Notes: generated by a model from the letters alone, not told the origin. Positions 9,654 to 23,267 are shown, counted from the stretch's first letter. The stretch is 64,000 nucleotides of DNA from Oscillospiraceae bacterium (GCA_015068305.1 SVKV01000005.1:27637-91636), one strand, 5' to 3'. Translations and numbers: made by a program.

Positions 9654-10781
9654 ATGACGATATTTAAAAAAATCATTTCATTGATTACATGCAGCTTCTG
9701 TATTCTCCTAACATTGGGCTTTTTATTGCTGATTCTAACCGGTAATAACAGTTCTGAAGTATCCGCTTTCGCTGCAGTAAAGAACTACGGAATTTCTGAT
9801 CGCTACGATAATTTCATCTCGAATTCCATCAGTTCTGCTGCTGAAGGTTTTATTAAGATTAAGAAAGTGTATCTGCTCAGTGACAATGACCAGGTTGCAC
9901 CGGAACCGGTTCAAAGCAATTTCGGCAAAGCCGCCGATCCCGCTTCTCTGCAATGGCTGATTGATACTGCACATCTGCAAATGGATGAACAGGAACTGCT
10001 CTTTAGCACAGAAACCCCCATCCTGCGTAATAGCGAGATCAACTATTTTCTGGATGATACAATATTTGCCGTAACCTGGAAGCAAGTAATAGATAATGCG
10101 GTATATACCATTTCTGAAGTCAAAATCGAACACCCTTCCCAGTTCCGCCGTTTTCTTTCGGGTGGTACATTCGGCTATGAACGACAATTCCTAACCAGCC
10201 AAATGGCATCCTCCGTCAATGCAGTAGTTGCTTCAGCGGGCGATTTTTACAAATACCGCGGCAGCGGAATTGTTGTATATAACGGTCAGGTAGAACGTTT
10301 CAATATGAATGATCTTGACACCTGTCTGATTGATGATCAGGGTGACTTTGTTTTTATAAAAGCAAGGGAGTTTCAAACCAAGGAAGACCTCCAGAATTAT
10401 GTCGATGAACATAACATTCGTTTTAGTCTCTGTTTTGGTCCGATTCTGGTACAGGACGGCAAAACCTGTGAACCAAGTCACTATGTTCTTGGAGAAATTA
10501 ATCAAAAATACGCGCGTTCGGCAATCTGCCAGCTTGGTCCACTCCATTATGCTATGATTACCGCAAACGGTGAAGATTATTATTATTCCTTTCCCAATAT
10601 CCATACGTTTGCAAAGGCGATCTCTGAGATGGGTATTGAAACAGCATACACCCTCGACGGTGGTCAGACTGCAACGATTGTAATGAATGATGAAGTTATC
10701 AATCATGTCAGTTACGGTGCAGAACGGTACATCAGCGATATTATCTATTTTGCAACGGCATTGCCTGACATTAATGAATAA
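9654..10781 (+). CDS. Phosphodiester glycosidase (NAGPA domain) family protein, copy 2
   Basis: Clear paralog of the preceding gene (CFGPILVQDGKTCEPSHYVLGEINQKYARSAICQL, YTLDGGQTATIVMNDEVIN). Confidence 0.8.
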   Translation: MTIFKKIISLITCSFCILLTLGFLLLILTGNNSSEVSAFAAVKNYGISDRYDNFISNSISSAAEGFIKIKKVYLLSDNDQVAPEPVQSNFGKAADPASLQWLIDTAHLQMDEQELLFSTETPILRNSEINYFLDDTIFAVTWKQVIDNAVYTISEVKIEHPSQFRRFLSGGTFGYERQFLTSQMASSVNAVVASAGDFYKYRGSGIVVYNGQVERFNMNDLDTCLIDDQGDFVFIKAREFQTKEDLQNYVDEHNIRFSLCFGPILVQDGKTCEPSHYVLGEINQKYARSAICQLGPLHYAMITANGEDYYYSFPNIHTFAKAISEMGIETAYTLDGGQTATIVMNDEVINHVSYGAERYISDIIYFATALPDINE

Positions 10782-10788
10782 ACGTATT

Positions 10789-10826
10789 AACCGGGAAGCA
10801 ACGGATATCGTTGCTTCCCGGTTTTG
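10789..10826. terminator. Bidirectional intrinsic terminator
   Basis: aaccgggaagcaacg-gata-tcgttgcttcccggtttt between convergent genes. Confidence 0.85.
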
Positions 10827-10829
10827 CCG

Positions 10830-13435
<2,606 letters not shown>

Positions 13436-13471
13436 CCCCCCGCTGGAGGATATGCAGCGCAGAAGTGTTTA

Positions 13472-15943
13472 TTACAGTTTTTTCATATGAGCAGAGGCCG
13501 TCTTAGCCATCAGCTTCTTGGTGCCGATATCGTCAAAGGCAATTTCCAGCAGCGCATCGCCGCCCATTTTCATCACCGACAGCACCATGCCTCTGCCGAA
13601 GGCTGCATGGAGCACCATATCGCCCTTGCTCAGTTCCAGATAAGAGGCCTTTGTACTCTGGGATGTAAAGACGGACTGTTCGCTGCGCTTCATGCGCTCC
13701 TTGGCGGCCAGCTCCTGCTGAGTGGGTCTGCGGGCATAATCGCCGCCGACAGAACCGTAGCTGCCGGAGAAGGTCCCGCCGTAGCCGCAGTAGGATCCGG
13801 ATTCGGGGCGGACCTTGGTGCCACCCTTGAAAACCACACATTCTTCGGGAATTTCCCGGAGGAAACGGGATTTCAGCGCAGCATTGGTCCGACCGTAGAG
13901 CATTCTCTGTTTGGCATAGCAGATTGTCAGCGTCTGCTTGGCCCGGGTGATGGCCACATAGCAAAGCCGCCGTTCCTCTTCCATCTCCTCCATATCTCCG
14001 ATGGCCCGCATACCGGGGAACAAGCCGTCCTCAAAGCCAACCAGAAAAACATGGGGAAACTCCAGGCCCTTAGCGGAGTGCATGGTCATCATAACAGCCG
14101 CATCATCGCTGTCGTTATACTCCTCCAGGTCCGTGTACAGGGCGATTTCCTCCAGGAAACCGGCCAGGGTCGGAAGTTCCGCGTTTTCTGCATAGGCGTT
14201 GATGCTGGATTTCAGTTCCCGGACGTTTTCCAGTTTTGTCTTGTTCTCTTCCGTAGGCTTTCCTTCCAGCATGGCTACATAGCCGGTGCGCTGCATCACT
14301 TCGTCGTAGAATTCCGGCAGGCTGATGCCGGTGTCCAGAAGCTCCGCCAGTTCCTCGATCATGGCAGAAAACTGCATCAGCTTCATGGCAGGCTTTTCAA
14401 GAGGGCCGTAGGAATAGGGATCGGAAACCACGCTGTACAGGGGCTTTCCTTCCGCTTCAGCCAGACGGATGGCAGTTTCGATGGTCTTTGCACCCAAACC
14501 TCTGGGAGGATTGTTAATGATCCGCCGCAGCCGCAGATCGTCCGCCCGGTTATTGATGACGCACAGGTAGCTGAGCATATCCTTTATTTCAGCCCGGTCG
14601 AAGAATCGCATACCGCCGATGACCCGGTACGGAATACCATTGCGCTTCAGTGCAAATTCCAGGGCGTTGGACTGGGCATTGGTCCGGTACAAAATGGCAT
14701 AATCCTTGAAGTTTTTGCCTCTGGACCGGGAAATGATCTGACCTGCCACATAGTTTGCTTCCGCCCCTTCGTCGTAGGCTTCATAAACTGTGATGGGATC
14801 GCCGCTGCCGTTGGCTGTCCAGAGCCGTTTGCCCTTGCGCCCAAGATTATGGGCAATCACGGCATTCGCCGCATTCAGGATAGACTGGGTGGAGCGGTAG
14901 TTCTGCTCCAGACGGATAACCCGGGCACCCCGGTACTGCTTTTCAAAGCTCAGAATATTTTCAATGGTGGCGCCCCGGAACCGGTAAATACTCTGGTCGT
15001 CATCACCCACCACGCAGATATTTTCGTAACCGCCGGCCAGGAGGCTCGTCAGCAGGTACTGCACATGGTTGGTATCCTGGTACTCATCCACCAGCACATA
15101 GCGGAATTTCTTCTGGTAATACTGCCGCACATCCTCATGCTCCTGCAGCAGCCGGACGGTGACGCAGATGATGTCATCAAAATCCAGGGCATTATTGTCC
15201 TTAAGCTGCTTCTGATACCGCTGATAGGCCCTGGCGATGTGAAGAATCCGCAGATCATTGGTTTCTTCGGCCCTGCGCAGCAGATCCTCCGGGGTCGTCA
15301 GCTGGTCCTTTTCCTTGCTGATGGCATTCAGGACCACCTTGGCGGGGAAGGTCTTGTCATCCAGGCCCATATCCTTGATGATATCCTTCATGACCCGCTC
15401 AGAATCGGAGGAATCATAGATGGTAAAGCTCTTGTCATAGCCCATCCGCTCAATGTCCCGGCGCAGGATCCGGCAGCAGGCAGAGTGGAAGGTCATGGCC
15501 CAGATGTCCTGGGCTTCGGGACCCAGCATCAGCGACAGACGTTCCTTCAGCTCATTGGCAGCCTTGTTTGTAAAGGTAATGGCAATGATGCTCCAGGGAG
15601 CAGCCGGACGCAGGGCGCAGAGCCAGTCGGCCCGGTGACGGTCAAAATCGGAGGGTTCATCTCCAAGAGTCTCCAGGAAATCCACATCCTCCTGGGTCAC
15701 CGTATCGGGAATTTCATAGCTGTCCGCACCGCAGCCGAAGCGCATCAGATTGGCAATCCGGTTGATCAGCACGGTGGTTTTGCCGCTGCCGGCACCTGCA
15801 AGCAGCAGAAGCGGGCCCTCTGTAGTCAGAACGGCCTCCCGCTGCATGGCATTCAGGTTTGAAAACTGCCGGGCAATGTAGCTGCGCCGGGCAGTCAGAA
15901 ATCTCTGTTCATAGGATTCAGTCATAGTTACACCTGTATACAA
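13472..15943 (-). CDS. pcrA: ATP-dependent DNA helicase PcrA/UvrD
   Basis: LNAMQREAVLTTEGPLLLLAGAGSGKTTVLINRI, VDEYQDTNHVQY, MTMHSAKGLEFPHVF. Confidence 0.97.
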   Translation of the reverse strand: MYTGVTMTESYEQRFLTARRSYIARQFSNLNAMQREAVLTTEGPLLLLAGAGSGKTTVLINRIANLMRFGCGADSYEIPDTVTQEDVDFLETLGDEPSDFDRHRADWLCALRPAAPWSIIAITFTNKAANELKERLSLMLGPEAQDIWAMTFHSACCRILRRDIERMGYDKSFTIYDSSDSERVMKDIIKDMGLDDKTFPAKVVLNAISKEKDQLTTPEDLLRRAEETNDLRILHIARAYQRYQKQLKDNNALDFDDIICVTVRLLQEHEDVRQYYQKKFRYVLVDEYQDTNHVQYLLTSLLAGGYENICVVGDDDQSIYRFRGATIENILSFEKQYRGARVIRLEQNYRSTQSILNAANAVIAHNLGRKGKRLWTANGSGDPITVYEAYDEGAEANYVAGQIISRSRGKNFKDYAILYRTNAQSNALEFALKRNGIPYRVIGGMRFFDRAEIKDMLSYLCVINNRADDLRLRRIINNPPRGLGAKTIETAIRLAEAEGKPLYSVVSDPYSYGPLEKPAMKLMQFSAMIEELAELLDTGISLPEFYDEVMQRTGYVAMLEGKPTEENKTKLENVRELKSSINAYAENAELPTLAGFLEEIALYTDLEEYNDSDDAAVMMTMHSAKGLEFPHVFLVGFEDGLFPGMRAIGDMEEMEEERRLCYVAITRAKQTLTICYAKQRMLYGRTNAALKSRFLREIPEECVVFKGGTKVRPESGSYCGYGGTFSGSYGSVGGDYARRPTQQELAAKERMKRSEQSVFTSQSTKASYLELSKGDMVLHAAFGRGMVLSVMKMGGDALLEIAFDDIGTKKLMAKTASAHMKKL

Positions 15944-15980
15944 TAAGATGCAACTATTTTACCTTATTTGCGGCAAAAAC

Positions 15981-16685
15981 TCAAGATAGAAGTTCTCTCA
16001 GATGGGCCAATGCTTTCTTTTCGATCCGGGAAACCTGTACCTGACTCACATCCAGCACCTTTGCCACCCGCTGCTGGGTCAGCCCGTGATAATACCGCAG
16101 CCGGATCACCATTCCTTCTTTCTCCTGCAGCTTTCCGATTGCCTGACTCAGAGCTATTTTTTCCACCATCCGTTCTTCCGATTCCGTATCGGTAAGAATA
16201 TGCTCCAGAGAGAATCCTTCCTCCCCGGTTTCCCGCTGGATGGATTCGGTGGCGGCAGTTGCATTCTCGGCAATGGCAATGTCTTCCGGAGAGATGCCGG
16301 TTTGCCGGGAGATTTCCAGAACCGTCGGTTCCCTGCCCAATGCAGCGGTCAAGTGATTTCTGGCAATTTTGATGGCAGTTGCCTGTTCCTTGATGCCCCG
16401 GGATACCTTAACCGCCCCGTCATCCCGGAGAAATCTTCGAATTTCCCCGGATATTTTCGGCACCGCATAGGTGGAAAACTGAGTTCCGAAGGCCGGATCA
16501 AAGCCCTCCACTGCCTTCAGAAAGCCCAGACACCCTAACTGATACAGATCCTCCAGATCGGTGCCCCGGCCCACGAAACGCCTGGCAATGGACCAGATCA
16601 GCCCCGCGTTTTCCGTAACAAGATCCTCGGATGCCCGGGGATCCCCCTGTTTTGCCCGGCGCAGAAGCTCCTCCGTGCGGCTCAT
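15981..16685 (-). CDS. sigF: Sporulation RNA polymerase sigma-F factor
   Basis: Sigma-70 regions 2-4; directly downstream of spoIIAB-like and spoIIAA-like genes. Confidence 0.93.
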   Translation of the reverse strand: MSRTEELLRRAKQGDPRASEDLVTENAGLIWSIARRFVGRGTDLEDLYQLGCLGFLKAVEGFDPAFGTQFSTYAVPKISGEIRRFLRDDGAVKVSRGIKEQATAIKIARNHLTAALGREPTVLEISRQTGISPEDIAIAENATAATESIQRETGEEGFSLEHILTDTESEERMVEKIALSQAIGKLQEKEGMVIRLRYYHGLTQQRVAKVLDVSQVQVSRIEKKALAHLRELLS

Positions 16686-17113
16686 TGGCGCTGTTTGATC
16701 TTCCGGCGCATATGTACCGTCGTTCCCTTTCCCGGCTGGGAGGAGACCTCAAAGCTTGTCATAAAGCTTTCCATGATGGTAAAGCCCATGCCGCTGCGGT
16801 CTGCGCCGCCTGTTGTGAAGGCAGGTCTTCTTGCTTCTTCCAGATTGGGAATGCCCACACCCTTATCTTTGATCACGATATCCAGCACATTGTCCTTCAG
16901 CATCCGGCACCGAAGGGTAATGATCCCGAAGCCCTCTGGATAGGCATGGACGATGCAGTTGGTCACAGCCTCAGAAACCGCTGTGCGGATGTCCCCCAGT
17001 TCCTCCAGCGTCGGGTCCATCTGAGCTGCAAAGCATGCCACCGCAGACCGGGCAAAGGCTTCATTTGCAGATTTGCTGGGAAATTCCAGAATCATATAGT
17101 TTTCAAATTTCAT
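16682..17113 (-). CDS. spoIIAB: Anti-sigma F factor / serine kinase SpoIIAB
   Basis: HATPase fold: EAVTNCIVHAYP, DKGVGIPNLEEA, GMGFTIMESFM. Confidence 0.93.
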   Translation of the reverse strand: MKFENYMILEFPSKSANEAFARSAVACFAAQMDPTLEELGDIRTAVSEAVTNCIVHAYPEGFGIITLRCRMLKDNVLDIVIKDKGVGIPNLEEARRPAFTTGGADRSGMGFTIMESFMTSFEVSSQPGKGTTVHMRRKIKQRQ

Positions 17114-17427
17114 GATACGGCCTCCTTGATTTCAACCAGTTTGTCAATTCCCGATGCCCGGAACACCCGCATGGGCTGATTTCCGATGCCGGACAGAATC
17201 AGTTTTCCTTCAATCTGGGTCATATTCCGCAGGGCATTGATCACCACAGCAATTCCGGATGAATCCACAAAAGAAACCTCCCCAAAATCCAGGACACAGA
17301 GCTCCGGGGTGTATGCTTCGATCTTGGCCGCAATTGCCTGAATATAGCCCTTGGCGCAGTGGTGGTCAATTTCTCCTGTCAGCGCCACCGTCAGCTGGCC
17401 ATTTTCAAGATAACTTGTAAAATGCAT
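17110..17427 (-). CDS. spoIIAA: Anti-anti-sigma F factor SpoIIAA
   Basis: STAS domain: LTGEIDHHCAK, LDFGEVSFVDSSGIAVVI. Confidence 0.93.
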   Translation of the reverse strand: MHFTSYLENGQLTVALTGEIDHHCAKGYIQAIAAKIEAYTPELCVLDFGEVSFVDSSGIAVVINALRNMTQIEGKLILSGIGNQPMRVFRASGIDKLVEIKEAVS

Positions 17428-17504
17428 GCAAATTCCTCCTTGTTGTTTTCTGCAGTTCAGTATACAGTTCGGCCGTTAGATTTACAGTCGGAAACGGGAG
17501 TTCG

Positions 17505-17543
17505 CAAAAAGAAAACGGTGCAAACCAAATGGTTTGCACCGTT
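17505..17543 (-). terminator. Intrinsic terminator downstream of valS
   Basis: aacggtgcaaacc-aaat-ggtttgcaccgtt, T-rich run in the minus direction. Confidence 0.8.
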
Positions 17544-17556
17544 AGAGATTATTTCA

Positions 17557-20202
17557 TTAACCCAGCTTTTCCATGGCAGCCAGGCTTTCTTCCAGCTGCG
17601 CGATGAGATCCGCAGTTCTGGCGGCCTTTTCACGCTCGGCGGCCACAACAGCCTCGGGAGCCCGACCAACAAACTTCTCGTTGGAAAGCTTTGCTTCCAG
17701 GGAAGCCAGGAACTTCCGGTTCTTCTCCAGTTCCTTGTTGATCCGCTCCAGCTCCTTGGCAACGTCAACCAGCTGACCCATGGGGATATAGAGCTTGGCA
17801 TCGGCGGTGGTGATGGTCACCATGCCGTCCAGGTTAGCAGGCTCTGCATCCAGGAGCTTCACCTCATCCGCATAAGCCAGCCGCTGCAGGAAGCCTTCGC
17901 CCTCAGTGAAGATCTGGGGCTTGGCCGTCAGAACGAACAGGGCTGCCTTCTTGGAGGGGGGCACGTTCATTTCGGTACGGCGGTTGCGGATGGCCCGGAT
18001 GGCATCCATCACGGACTCCATCATATCAGCCTCAGCCTTGAAGTTCAGTTCATCCTTGTACTCGGGCCACTTGGCAACGATCAGTGCATCGCCCTCGTGA
18101 GGAATGGACTGCCAGATTTCCTCGGTGATGAAGGGCATGAAGGGATGCAGCAGACGCAGCACCTGGTCCAGAACGTAAACCAGAACCTTCAGCGCAGTAT
18201 CCTTGCGGTCGGCATCGTCAGCAAAGAGTCTTGCCTTGGTCATCTCGATATACCAGTCGCAGTAGATATCCCAGATAAAGTCATAGATCTTGGAGATGGC
18301 AACACCCAGTTCATACTTATCCATGTTCTCGGTGACTTCTGCGATGAGGGTATTCAGCTTGCTGAGCACCCACTTATCGGCAATTTCCAGCTTTTCGGCT
18401 GCGGGCAGCTCGTTCTTGGCATCCTCAGGCAGGTTCATCAGCACATAGCGGGATGCGTTCCACAGCTTATTGGCAAAGTTGCGCATGGCTTCGCAGCGCT
18501 CCACATAGAAGCGCATATCGTTGCCGGGGCTGTTGGAAGAAACCATGTTCATGCGCAGGGCATCGCAGCCGTACTTGTCGATCATTTCCAGAGGATCAAT
18601 GCCGTTACCGAGAGACTTACTCATCTTCCGGCCCTGATTGTCACGGACCAGACCGTGAATCAGAACGGTGTGGAAGGGGGTCTTACCGGTATGCTCGCAG
18701 CCGGAGAAGATCATTCTGGCAACCCAGAAGAAAATGATGTCATAGCCGGTGACCAGCACGTCGGTGGGATAGAAATAGTCCAGATCCTCAGTTTTGCCGG
18801 GCCAGCCCAGAGTCTCGAAGGGCCACAGGGCAGAGCTGAACCAGGTATCCAGCACGTCCTCTTCCCGGGTGATCTTGGTGCTGCCGCACTTCTGGCAGGT
18901 GCAAATATCATCACGGGAGACGGAAATATGGCCGCAGTCAGCACAGGTCCAGGCAGGAATCTGATGACCCCACCACAGCTGACGGGAGATGCACCAGTCA
19001 CGGACATTCTCCATCCAGTTCATATAGGTCTTGGAGAAGCGGTCGGGAACAAACTTGGTCTCGCCTTCCTTCACCACACGGATGGCTTCCTCTGCCAGGG
19101 GCTTCATCTTCACGAACCACTGGGCGGAGATAATGGGCTCCACATCCTTGTGGCAGCGGTAGCAGGTACCCACATTGTGGGCGTGGTCTTCGATCTTGAC
19201 CAGGTAGCCCTGCTCTTCCAGATCAGCGACGATGGCCTTACGGGCATCGTAACGGTCCATACCCTCGTACTTGCCGCCAAACTCGTTGACAACACCGTTG
19301 TCGTTCAGCACACGGATGACTTCCAGATTGTGCCGCAGGCCCACTTCAAAGTCGTTGGGGTCATGGGCGGGAGTCATCTTGACGCATCCGGTACCGAATT
19401 CCATCTCGGCATAATCATCGGCAACGACAGGAATTTCCTTGTTCACCAGGGGCAGAATGACCTTCTTACCCACGATGTCCTTATACCGCTCATCGTTGGG
19501 GTTGACGCAGACACCGGTATCGCCCAGCATGGTCTCGGGACGGGTGGTTGCAACCACCACTTCGCCGGAGCCGTCAGCCAGAGGATAACGGATATGCCAC
19601 AGGTGACCGGGCTTATCCACGTACTCAACCTCTGCATCGGACAGTGCGGTAACACAGTTGGGGCACCAGTTGATAATCCGGCTACCCTTGTAAATGAGGC
19701 CCTTCTCATACAGGGAAACGAAGACTTCCCGGACAGCCTTGGAGCAGCCTTCATTCATGGTAAATGCGCTGCGGTCCCAATCGCAGGAGGCACCCAGCTT
19801 CTTCTGCTGTTCCACAATCCGGTTGCCGTACTTGTTCTTCCAGTCCCAGACCCGCTCCAGGAACTTCTCGCGGCCCAGGTCATACCGGCTCAGGCCTTCC
19901 TTCACCCGCAGTTCTTCCTCAACCTTAATCTGGGTTGCAATACCTGCATGGTCAACACCGGGAATCCACAAAGCGTTGTAGCCCTGCATCCGCTTGAAAC
20001 GGATCAGCGTATCCTGCAGCGTTGCGTCCATGGCGTGACCCATGTGCAGCTGGCCGGTGACATTGGGAGGGGGCATGACGATGGTGAAGGGCTTCTTGCT
20101 GCGGTCCACCTCCGCATGGAAGTAGCCGCCTTTCTGCCACATGTCATAGATACGGGACTCCACCTGCTGGGGCTCGTAGATCTTCGGCAGTTCTCTTGCC
20201 AT
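17557..20202 (-). CDS. valS: Valine--tRNA ligase
   Basis: 881 aa; [16 protein letters not shown] (HIGH) and [12 protein letters not shown] (KMSKS) motifs. Confidence 0.97.
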   Translation of the reverse strand: MARELPKIYEPQQVESRIYDMWQKGGYFHAEVDRSKKPFTIVMPPPNVTGQLHMGHAMDATLQDTLIRFKRMQGYNALWIPGVDHAGIATQIKVEEELRVKEGLSRYDLGREKFLERVWDWKNKYGNRIVEQQKKLGASCDWDRSAFTMNEGCSKAVREVFVSLYEKGLIYKGSRIINWCPNCVTALSDAEVEYVDKPGHLWHIRYPLADGSGEVVVATTRPETMLGDTGVCVNPNDERYKDIVGKKVILPLVNKEIPVVADDYAEMEFGTGCVKMTPAHDPNDFEVGLRHNLEVIRVLNDNGVVNEFGGKYEGMDRYDARKAIVADLEEQGYLVKIEDHAHNVGTCYRCHKDVEPIISAQWFVKMKPLAEEAIRVVKEGETKFVPDRFSKTYMNWMENVRDWCISRQLWWGHQIPAWTCADCGHISVSRDDICTCQKCGSTKITREEDVLDTWFSSALWPFETLGWPGKTEDLDYFYPTDVLVTGYDIIFFWVARMIFSGCEHTGKTPFHTVLIHGLVRDNQGRKMSKSLGNGIDPLEMIDKYGCDALRMNMVSSNSPGNDMRFYVERCEAMRNFANKLWNASRYVLMNLPEDAKNELPAAEKLEIADKWVLSKLNTLIAEVTENMDKYELGVAISKIYDFIWDIYCDWYIEMTKARLFADDADRKDTALKVLVYVLDQVLRLLHPFMPFITEEIWQSIPHEGDALIVAKWPEYKDELNFKAEADMMESVMDAIRAIRNRRTEMNVPPSKKAALFVLTAKPQIFTEGEGFLQRLAYADEVKLLDAEPANLDGMVTITTADAKLYIPMGQLVDVAKELERINKELEKNRKFLASLEAKLSNEKFVGRAPEAVVAAEREKAARTADLIAQLEESLAAMEKLG

Positions 20203-20248
20203 AATTTGTTATCTCCTTTTGTTTGAGTATTTTCTGTCAGGACGGAAC

Positions 20249-20477
20249 TAAAAAAGCCCCGAAGCATAGCTTCAGGGCGAAAATTCCGCGGTACCACCTG
20301 ACTTCCCGAATAAACGGGCACTCAAACGCTGTAACGGGCTGACCCGGTCTTCCCTACTATCCTTTCAGAAAAACAGCTCCGGGGCGACAAACCGTTCAAC
20401 CCATTACCGCCTTGCACCGACCGGCGGCTCTCTGAAACAGGTTTTGAGCGGAAACTCCCCTTCTATGCCTTTAACTT
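20249..20477 (-). ncRNA. T-box leader of valS
   Basis: Minus strand: AGAGAGCCGCCGGTCGGTGCAAGGCGG stem I elements, antiterminator TGGTACCGCGG, terminator GCCCTGAAGCTATGCTTCGGGGCTTTTTT; candidate GTC (Val) specifier in GAACGGTTTGTCGCCCCGGAGCTG. Confidence 0.95.
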
Positions 20478-20482
20478 AGGAT

Positions 20483-20511
20483 AAGTTACCATATTTTCTG
20501 AGGAATGTCAA
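20483..20511 (-). promoter_or_regulatory. Promoter of valS T-box leader
   Basis: TTGACA-N17-TAACTT on the minus strand. Confidence 0.65.
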
Positions 20512-20524
20512 CACTTTTTCCGTG

Positions 20525-20553
20525 TTGACGCGGCTCCAAAAAGGGAATATAAT
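20525..20553 (+). promoter_or_regulatory. Promoter of glycosyltransferase gene
   Basis: TTGACG-N17-TATAAT. Confidence 0.75.
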
Positions 20554-20587
20554 ATACTATATTTTCCAAAAACGCGAGGCAATTGTT

Positions 20588-21538
20588 ATGAAGCTATCTC
20601 TGATCGTTCCATGCTACAATGAAGCTGAAAATGTCCAGGCATTTCAGGATGCCGTCATAGATGCATTCTCAGGATGCGGCTATGATTATGAGATCATTTT
20701 TATCAACGACGGCAGCCGGGATGCAACACTTCACAACTTAAAAAAGATCTTCAGAGCACAGAAATGTCCGGTCAAAGTCATCTCCTTCTCCCGGAATTTC
20801 GGCAAGGAGGCAGGCCTCTATGCAGGTTTGGAACACGCCTCCGGCGAGTATATCTCCCTGATCGATGCAGACCTGCAGCAACGGCCGGAAATTGTCCGGG
20901 ATATGGTCCGGATGCTGGACGAAAGTCCCGAAACGGATGTGATCGCAGCCTACCAGGATCGTCGCGGCGAAGGTAAGGTCCTCTCTTTCTTCAAGAAGAG
21001 CTTCTATGCGATCATCAACAAGCTTTCCAAGGTGACATTGCAGCCCGATGCCAGCGATTTCCGCACCTTCCGCCGGTCCGTCCGGGACAGCATGCTGGAA
21101 ATGGCGGAGTATCACCGGTTCTCCAAGGGTATTTTTGCCTGGGTCGGATATGATACCCAGTTCATTCCCTATACGGCCTGCGAACGCCATGCCGGCAGCT
21201 CCAAGTGGAATTTCTGGAAGCTTCTGAACTATGCCATCGAGGGCATCATCGGCTATTCCACCGCTCCCCTGCGCTTTTCTGCCTGTGTCGGTGCCTTTAC
21301 GGCAGTGGCTGCGGTGATTTATCTGATTACGGTGATTCTGCAGAAGCTGATCTGGGGTATCGACGTTCCCGGTTATGCTTCCATCATCGTGCTGATCCTG
21401 TTCTTCGGCTCCATGCAGCTGTTTGGACAGGGCATCATCGGCGAATATGTGGGCCGAACCTTCGAGCAGACAAAAAACCGACCCATCTATATTGCAAAAG
21501 AGATCCTGACCTACGATACGGAGGATTCCCATGAATAA
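20588..21538 (+). CDS. Glycosyltransferase family 2 (GtrB/DPM1-like) with C-terminal TM segments
   Basis: MKLSLIVPCYNEAENVQAFQDAV, SLIDADLQQRPE, FGSMQLFGQGIIGEYVGRTFEQTKNRPIYI. Confidence 0.9.
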   Translation: MKLSLIVPCYNEAENVQAFQDAVIDAFSGCGYDYEIIFINDGSRDATLHNLKKIFRAQKCPVKVISFSRNFGKEAGLYAGLEHASGEYISLIDADLQQRPEIVRDMVRMLDESPETDVIAAYQDRRGEGKVLSFFKKSFYAIINKLSKVTLQPDASDFRTFRRSVRDSMLEMAEYHRFSKGIFAWVGYDTQFIPYTACERHAGSSKWNFWKLLNYAIEGIIGYSTAPLRFSACVGAFTAVAAVIYLITVILQKLIWGIDVPGYASIIVLILFFGSMQLFGQGIIGEYVGRTFEQTKNRPIYIAKEILTYDTEDSHE

Positions 21539-22772
21539 AACTTACTTTACCGGTAACCGCCGGCGGGCCTATGAATCCATGAAGCCCGGCTCCCTGGCCG
21601 TCTTCTTTTCAGGCTGCGAGCTGCGGAAAACCATCGACGAATACTATCCCTTCTTCGCCCAGCGCAACTTTGTCTATCTGACCGGCATCGAGCAGAAGAA
21701 CACCTTCCTTCTGGCCGGTAAGGACTCTGCCGGCAGCACCTGGGAGCGGCTGTATATTCTTCCGCCCGATGCGATGGCGGAGCGCTGGACCGGACGCCGT
21801 GTGAAGCCTGCGGAGGTGGAAGCGGTTTCCGGTGTTGCGGATATCCGTTATGAACAGAATTTCCTTGCAGATTTCCGGGCGCTGACTGTTTCCGGTGCCT
21901 ATGAAAATCTGTATCTGGACCTCTACCGGCAGAATGCGGAGGATCCGGACTCCCCTGCCCACAGCTTCTGCGCGCTGGTCGCCAGGGACTACCCCTTCCT
22001 GAAAATCGAGAATTCCAATCCCATCCTGCGTAAACTCCGCACGGTCAAGCAGCCCTGTGAGATTGAGGCCCTGCGCAAAGCTGAGGAAATCACCAGGTCC
22101 GGTATCATCGCCATGATGAAAGCATCCCGTCCCGGCATGTACGAATATCAGTACAAGGCAGAATTCGACCGGGCGCTGGGCCAGTACGGTCCCCAGGGTC
22201 CCGGCTTCCCGCCCATCATTTCCGCAGGAAACAACAATTTCTGCATCCATTACTATGCCTATACGGGTCAGGCCCATGACGGAGATATGATCCTCAACGA
22301 CGTGGGTGCCAAGTGGAACCACATGATCAATGATGTGTCCCGTGGATTCCCCTGCAACGGTAAGTTTATGGACAAGCAGAAGCTCCTGTACAACTGCGCC
22401 CTGGAAACCTCCAACTACATGTTCTCCATCATCCGTCCTGGCATGAAGATGGCTGATGTGGACAGAACCATCCGGGAGTACAACGCACAGCTGCTTGTTG
22501 ATGCCGGCGTGCTGGATGATGTGGCAAATGTCGGCCGCTATATGTGGCACGGCGGCGCCCACCACATTGGCTATGACGTCCACGATGCCATCGCCACCCC
22601 GGAGATTATCACCCCCAACATGACCTTCTGCGTGGACGTGGGAATCTACCATGAAGACTGGGGCATCGGCTTCCGGGTGGAGGACAACTGCCTGGTTACC
22701 GAATCCGGCTGCGAAAACCTCTCGGCAGGAATCCCCAGAACAATCGAAGAAATTGAAGATATCATGAACTAA
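21531..22772 (+). CDS. Xaa-Pro aminopeptidase (M24B, PepP-like)
   Basis: Creatinase N-terminal domain plus metal-binding NDVGAKWNHMINDVSRGFP, WHGGAHHIGYDVHD, EDNCLVTESG. Confidence 0.9.
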   Translation: MNKTYFTGNRRRAYESMKPGSLAVFFSGCELRKTIDEYYPFFAQRNFVYLTGIEQKNTFLLAGKDSAGSTWERLYILPPDAMAERWTGRRVKPAEVEAVSGVADIRYEQNFLADFRALTVSGAYENLYLDLYRQNAEDPDSPAHSFCALVARDYPFLKIENSNPILRKLRTVKQPCEIEALRKAEEITRSGIIAMMKASRPGMYEYQYKAEFDRALGQYGPQGPGFPPIISAGNNNFCIHYYAYTGQAHDGDMILNDVGAKWNHMINDVSRGFPCNGKFMDKQKLLYNCALETSNYMFSIIRPGMKMADVDRTIREYNAQLLVDAGVLDDVANVGRYMWHGGAHHIGYDVHDAIATPEIITPNMTFCVDVGIYHEDWGIGFRVEDNCLVTESGCENLSAGIPRTIEEIEDIMN

Positions 22773-22775
22773 GAA

Positions 22776-22810
22776 AAGGGCTTCGGAAATTATCCGAAGC
22801 CCTCAGTTTT
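22776..22810 (+). terminator. Intrinsic terminator
   Basis: agggcttcgga-aatta-tccgaagccct followed by cagtttt. Confidence 0.75.
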
Positions 22811-22816
22811 ATGTTC

Positions 22817-23197
22817 TTACTTCTCAGCCTTCTTGGCAGCCTTTGCCTTTGCCTTGGCTTCTTCAGCCTTCTTAGCCTCAGCCTTGGCGTTCTCAGCAGC
22901 AGTCTCGTTGGAAGAGATTGCCCACTTGGCAAACTCAACACGAACCTGATCTGCGGAAGTCTCGATGACAATGTTGTTTTCCTTCACGTCAACAACAGTG
23001 CCGATGATGCCGCCGATGGTGGTGATCTTGTCGCCCTTACGGACGGAAGCGCGCATCTGTTCAGCTTCCTTCTTGCGCTTGTTCTCAGGACGGATCAGCA
23101 TGAAGTAGAAAATGCCGAGCATGGCAACCATCATGATGACGGTGCTCATCATACCGCCGGTAGCAGCGGCATCGGTAGCGGTCAGAAAATTAACCAT
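22817..23197 (-). CDS. yajC: Preprotein translocase subunit YajC
   Basis: MLGIFYFMLIRPENKRKKEAEQMRASVRKGDKITTIGGIIGTVVDVKENNIVIET. Confidence 0.93.
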   Translation of the reverse strand: MVNFLTATDAAATGGMMSTVIMMVAMLGIFYFMLIRPENKRKKEAEQMRASVRKGDKITTIGGIIGTVVDVKENNIVIETSADQVRVEFAKWAISSNETAAENAKAEAKKAEEAKAKAKAAKKAEK

Positions 23198-23267
23198 GGG
23201 TAGAAAACTCCTTCGTGTATAAAATCTTAATTATTATATCATTGATTGGACAAAAAGCAAGCCTATT

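Noticed and set aside
13487-15862. 791-aa plus-strand ORF opposite pcrA
   Set aside because: Antisense shadow of the helicase
17359-20226. 955-aa plus-strand ORF opposite valS
   Set aside because: Mirror ORF caused by codon bias; valS on the other strand has full family motifs and an SD/T-box
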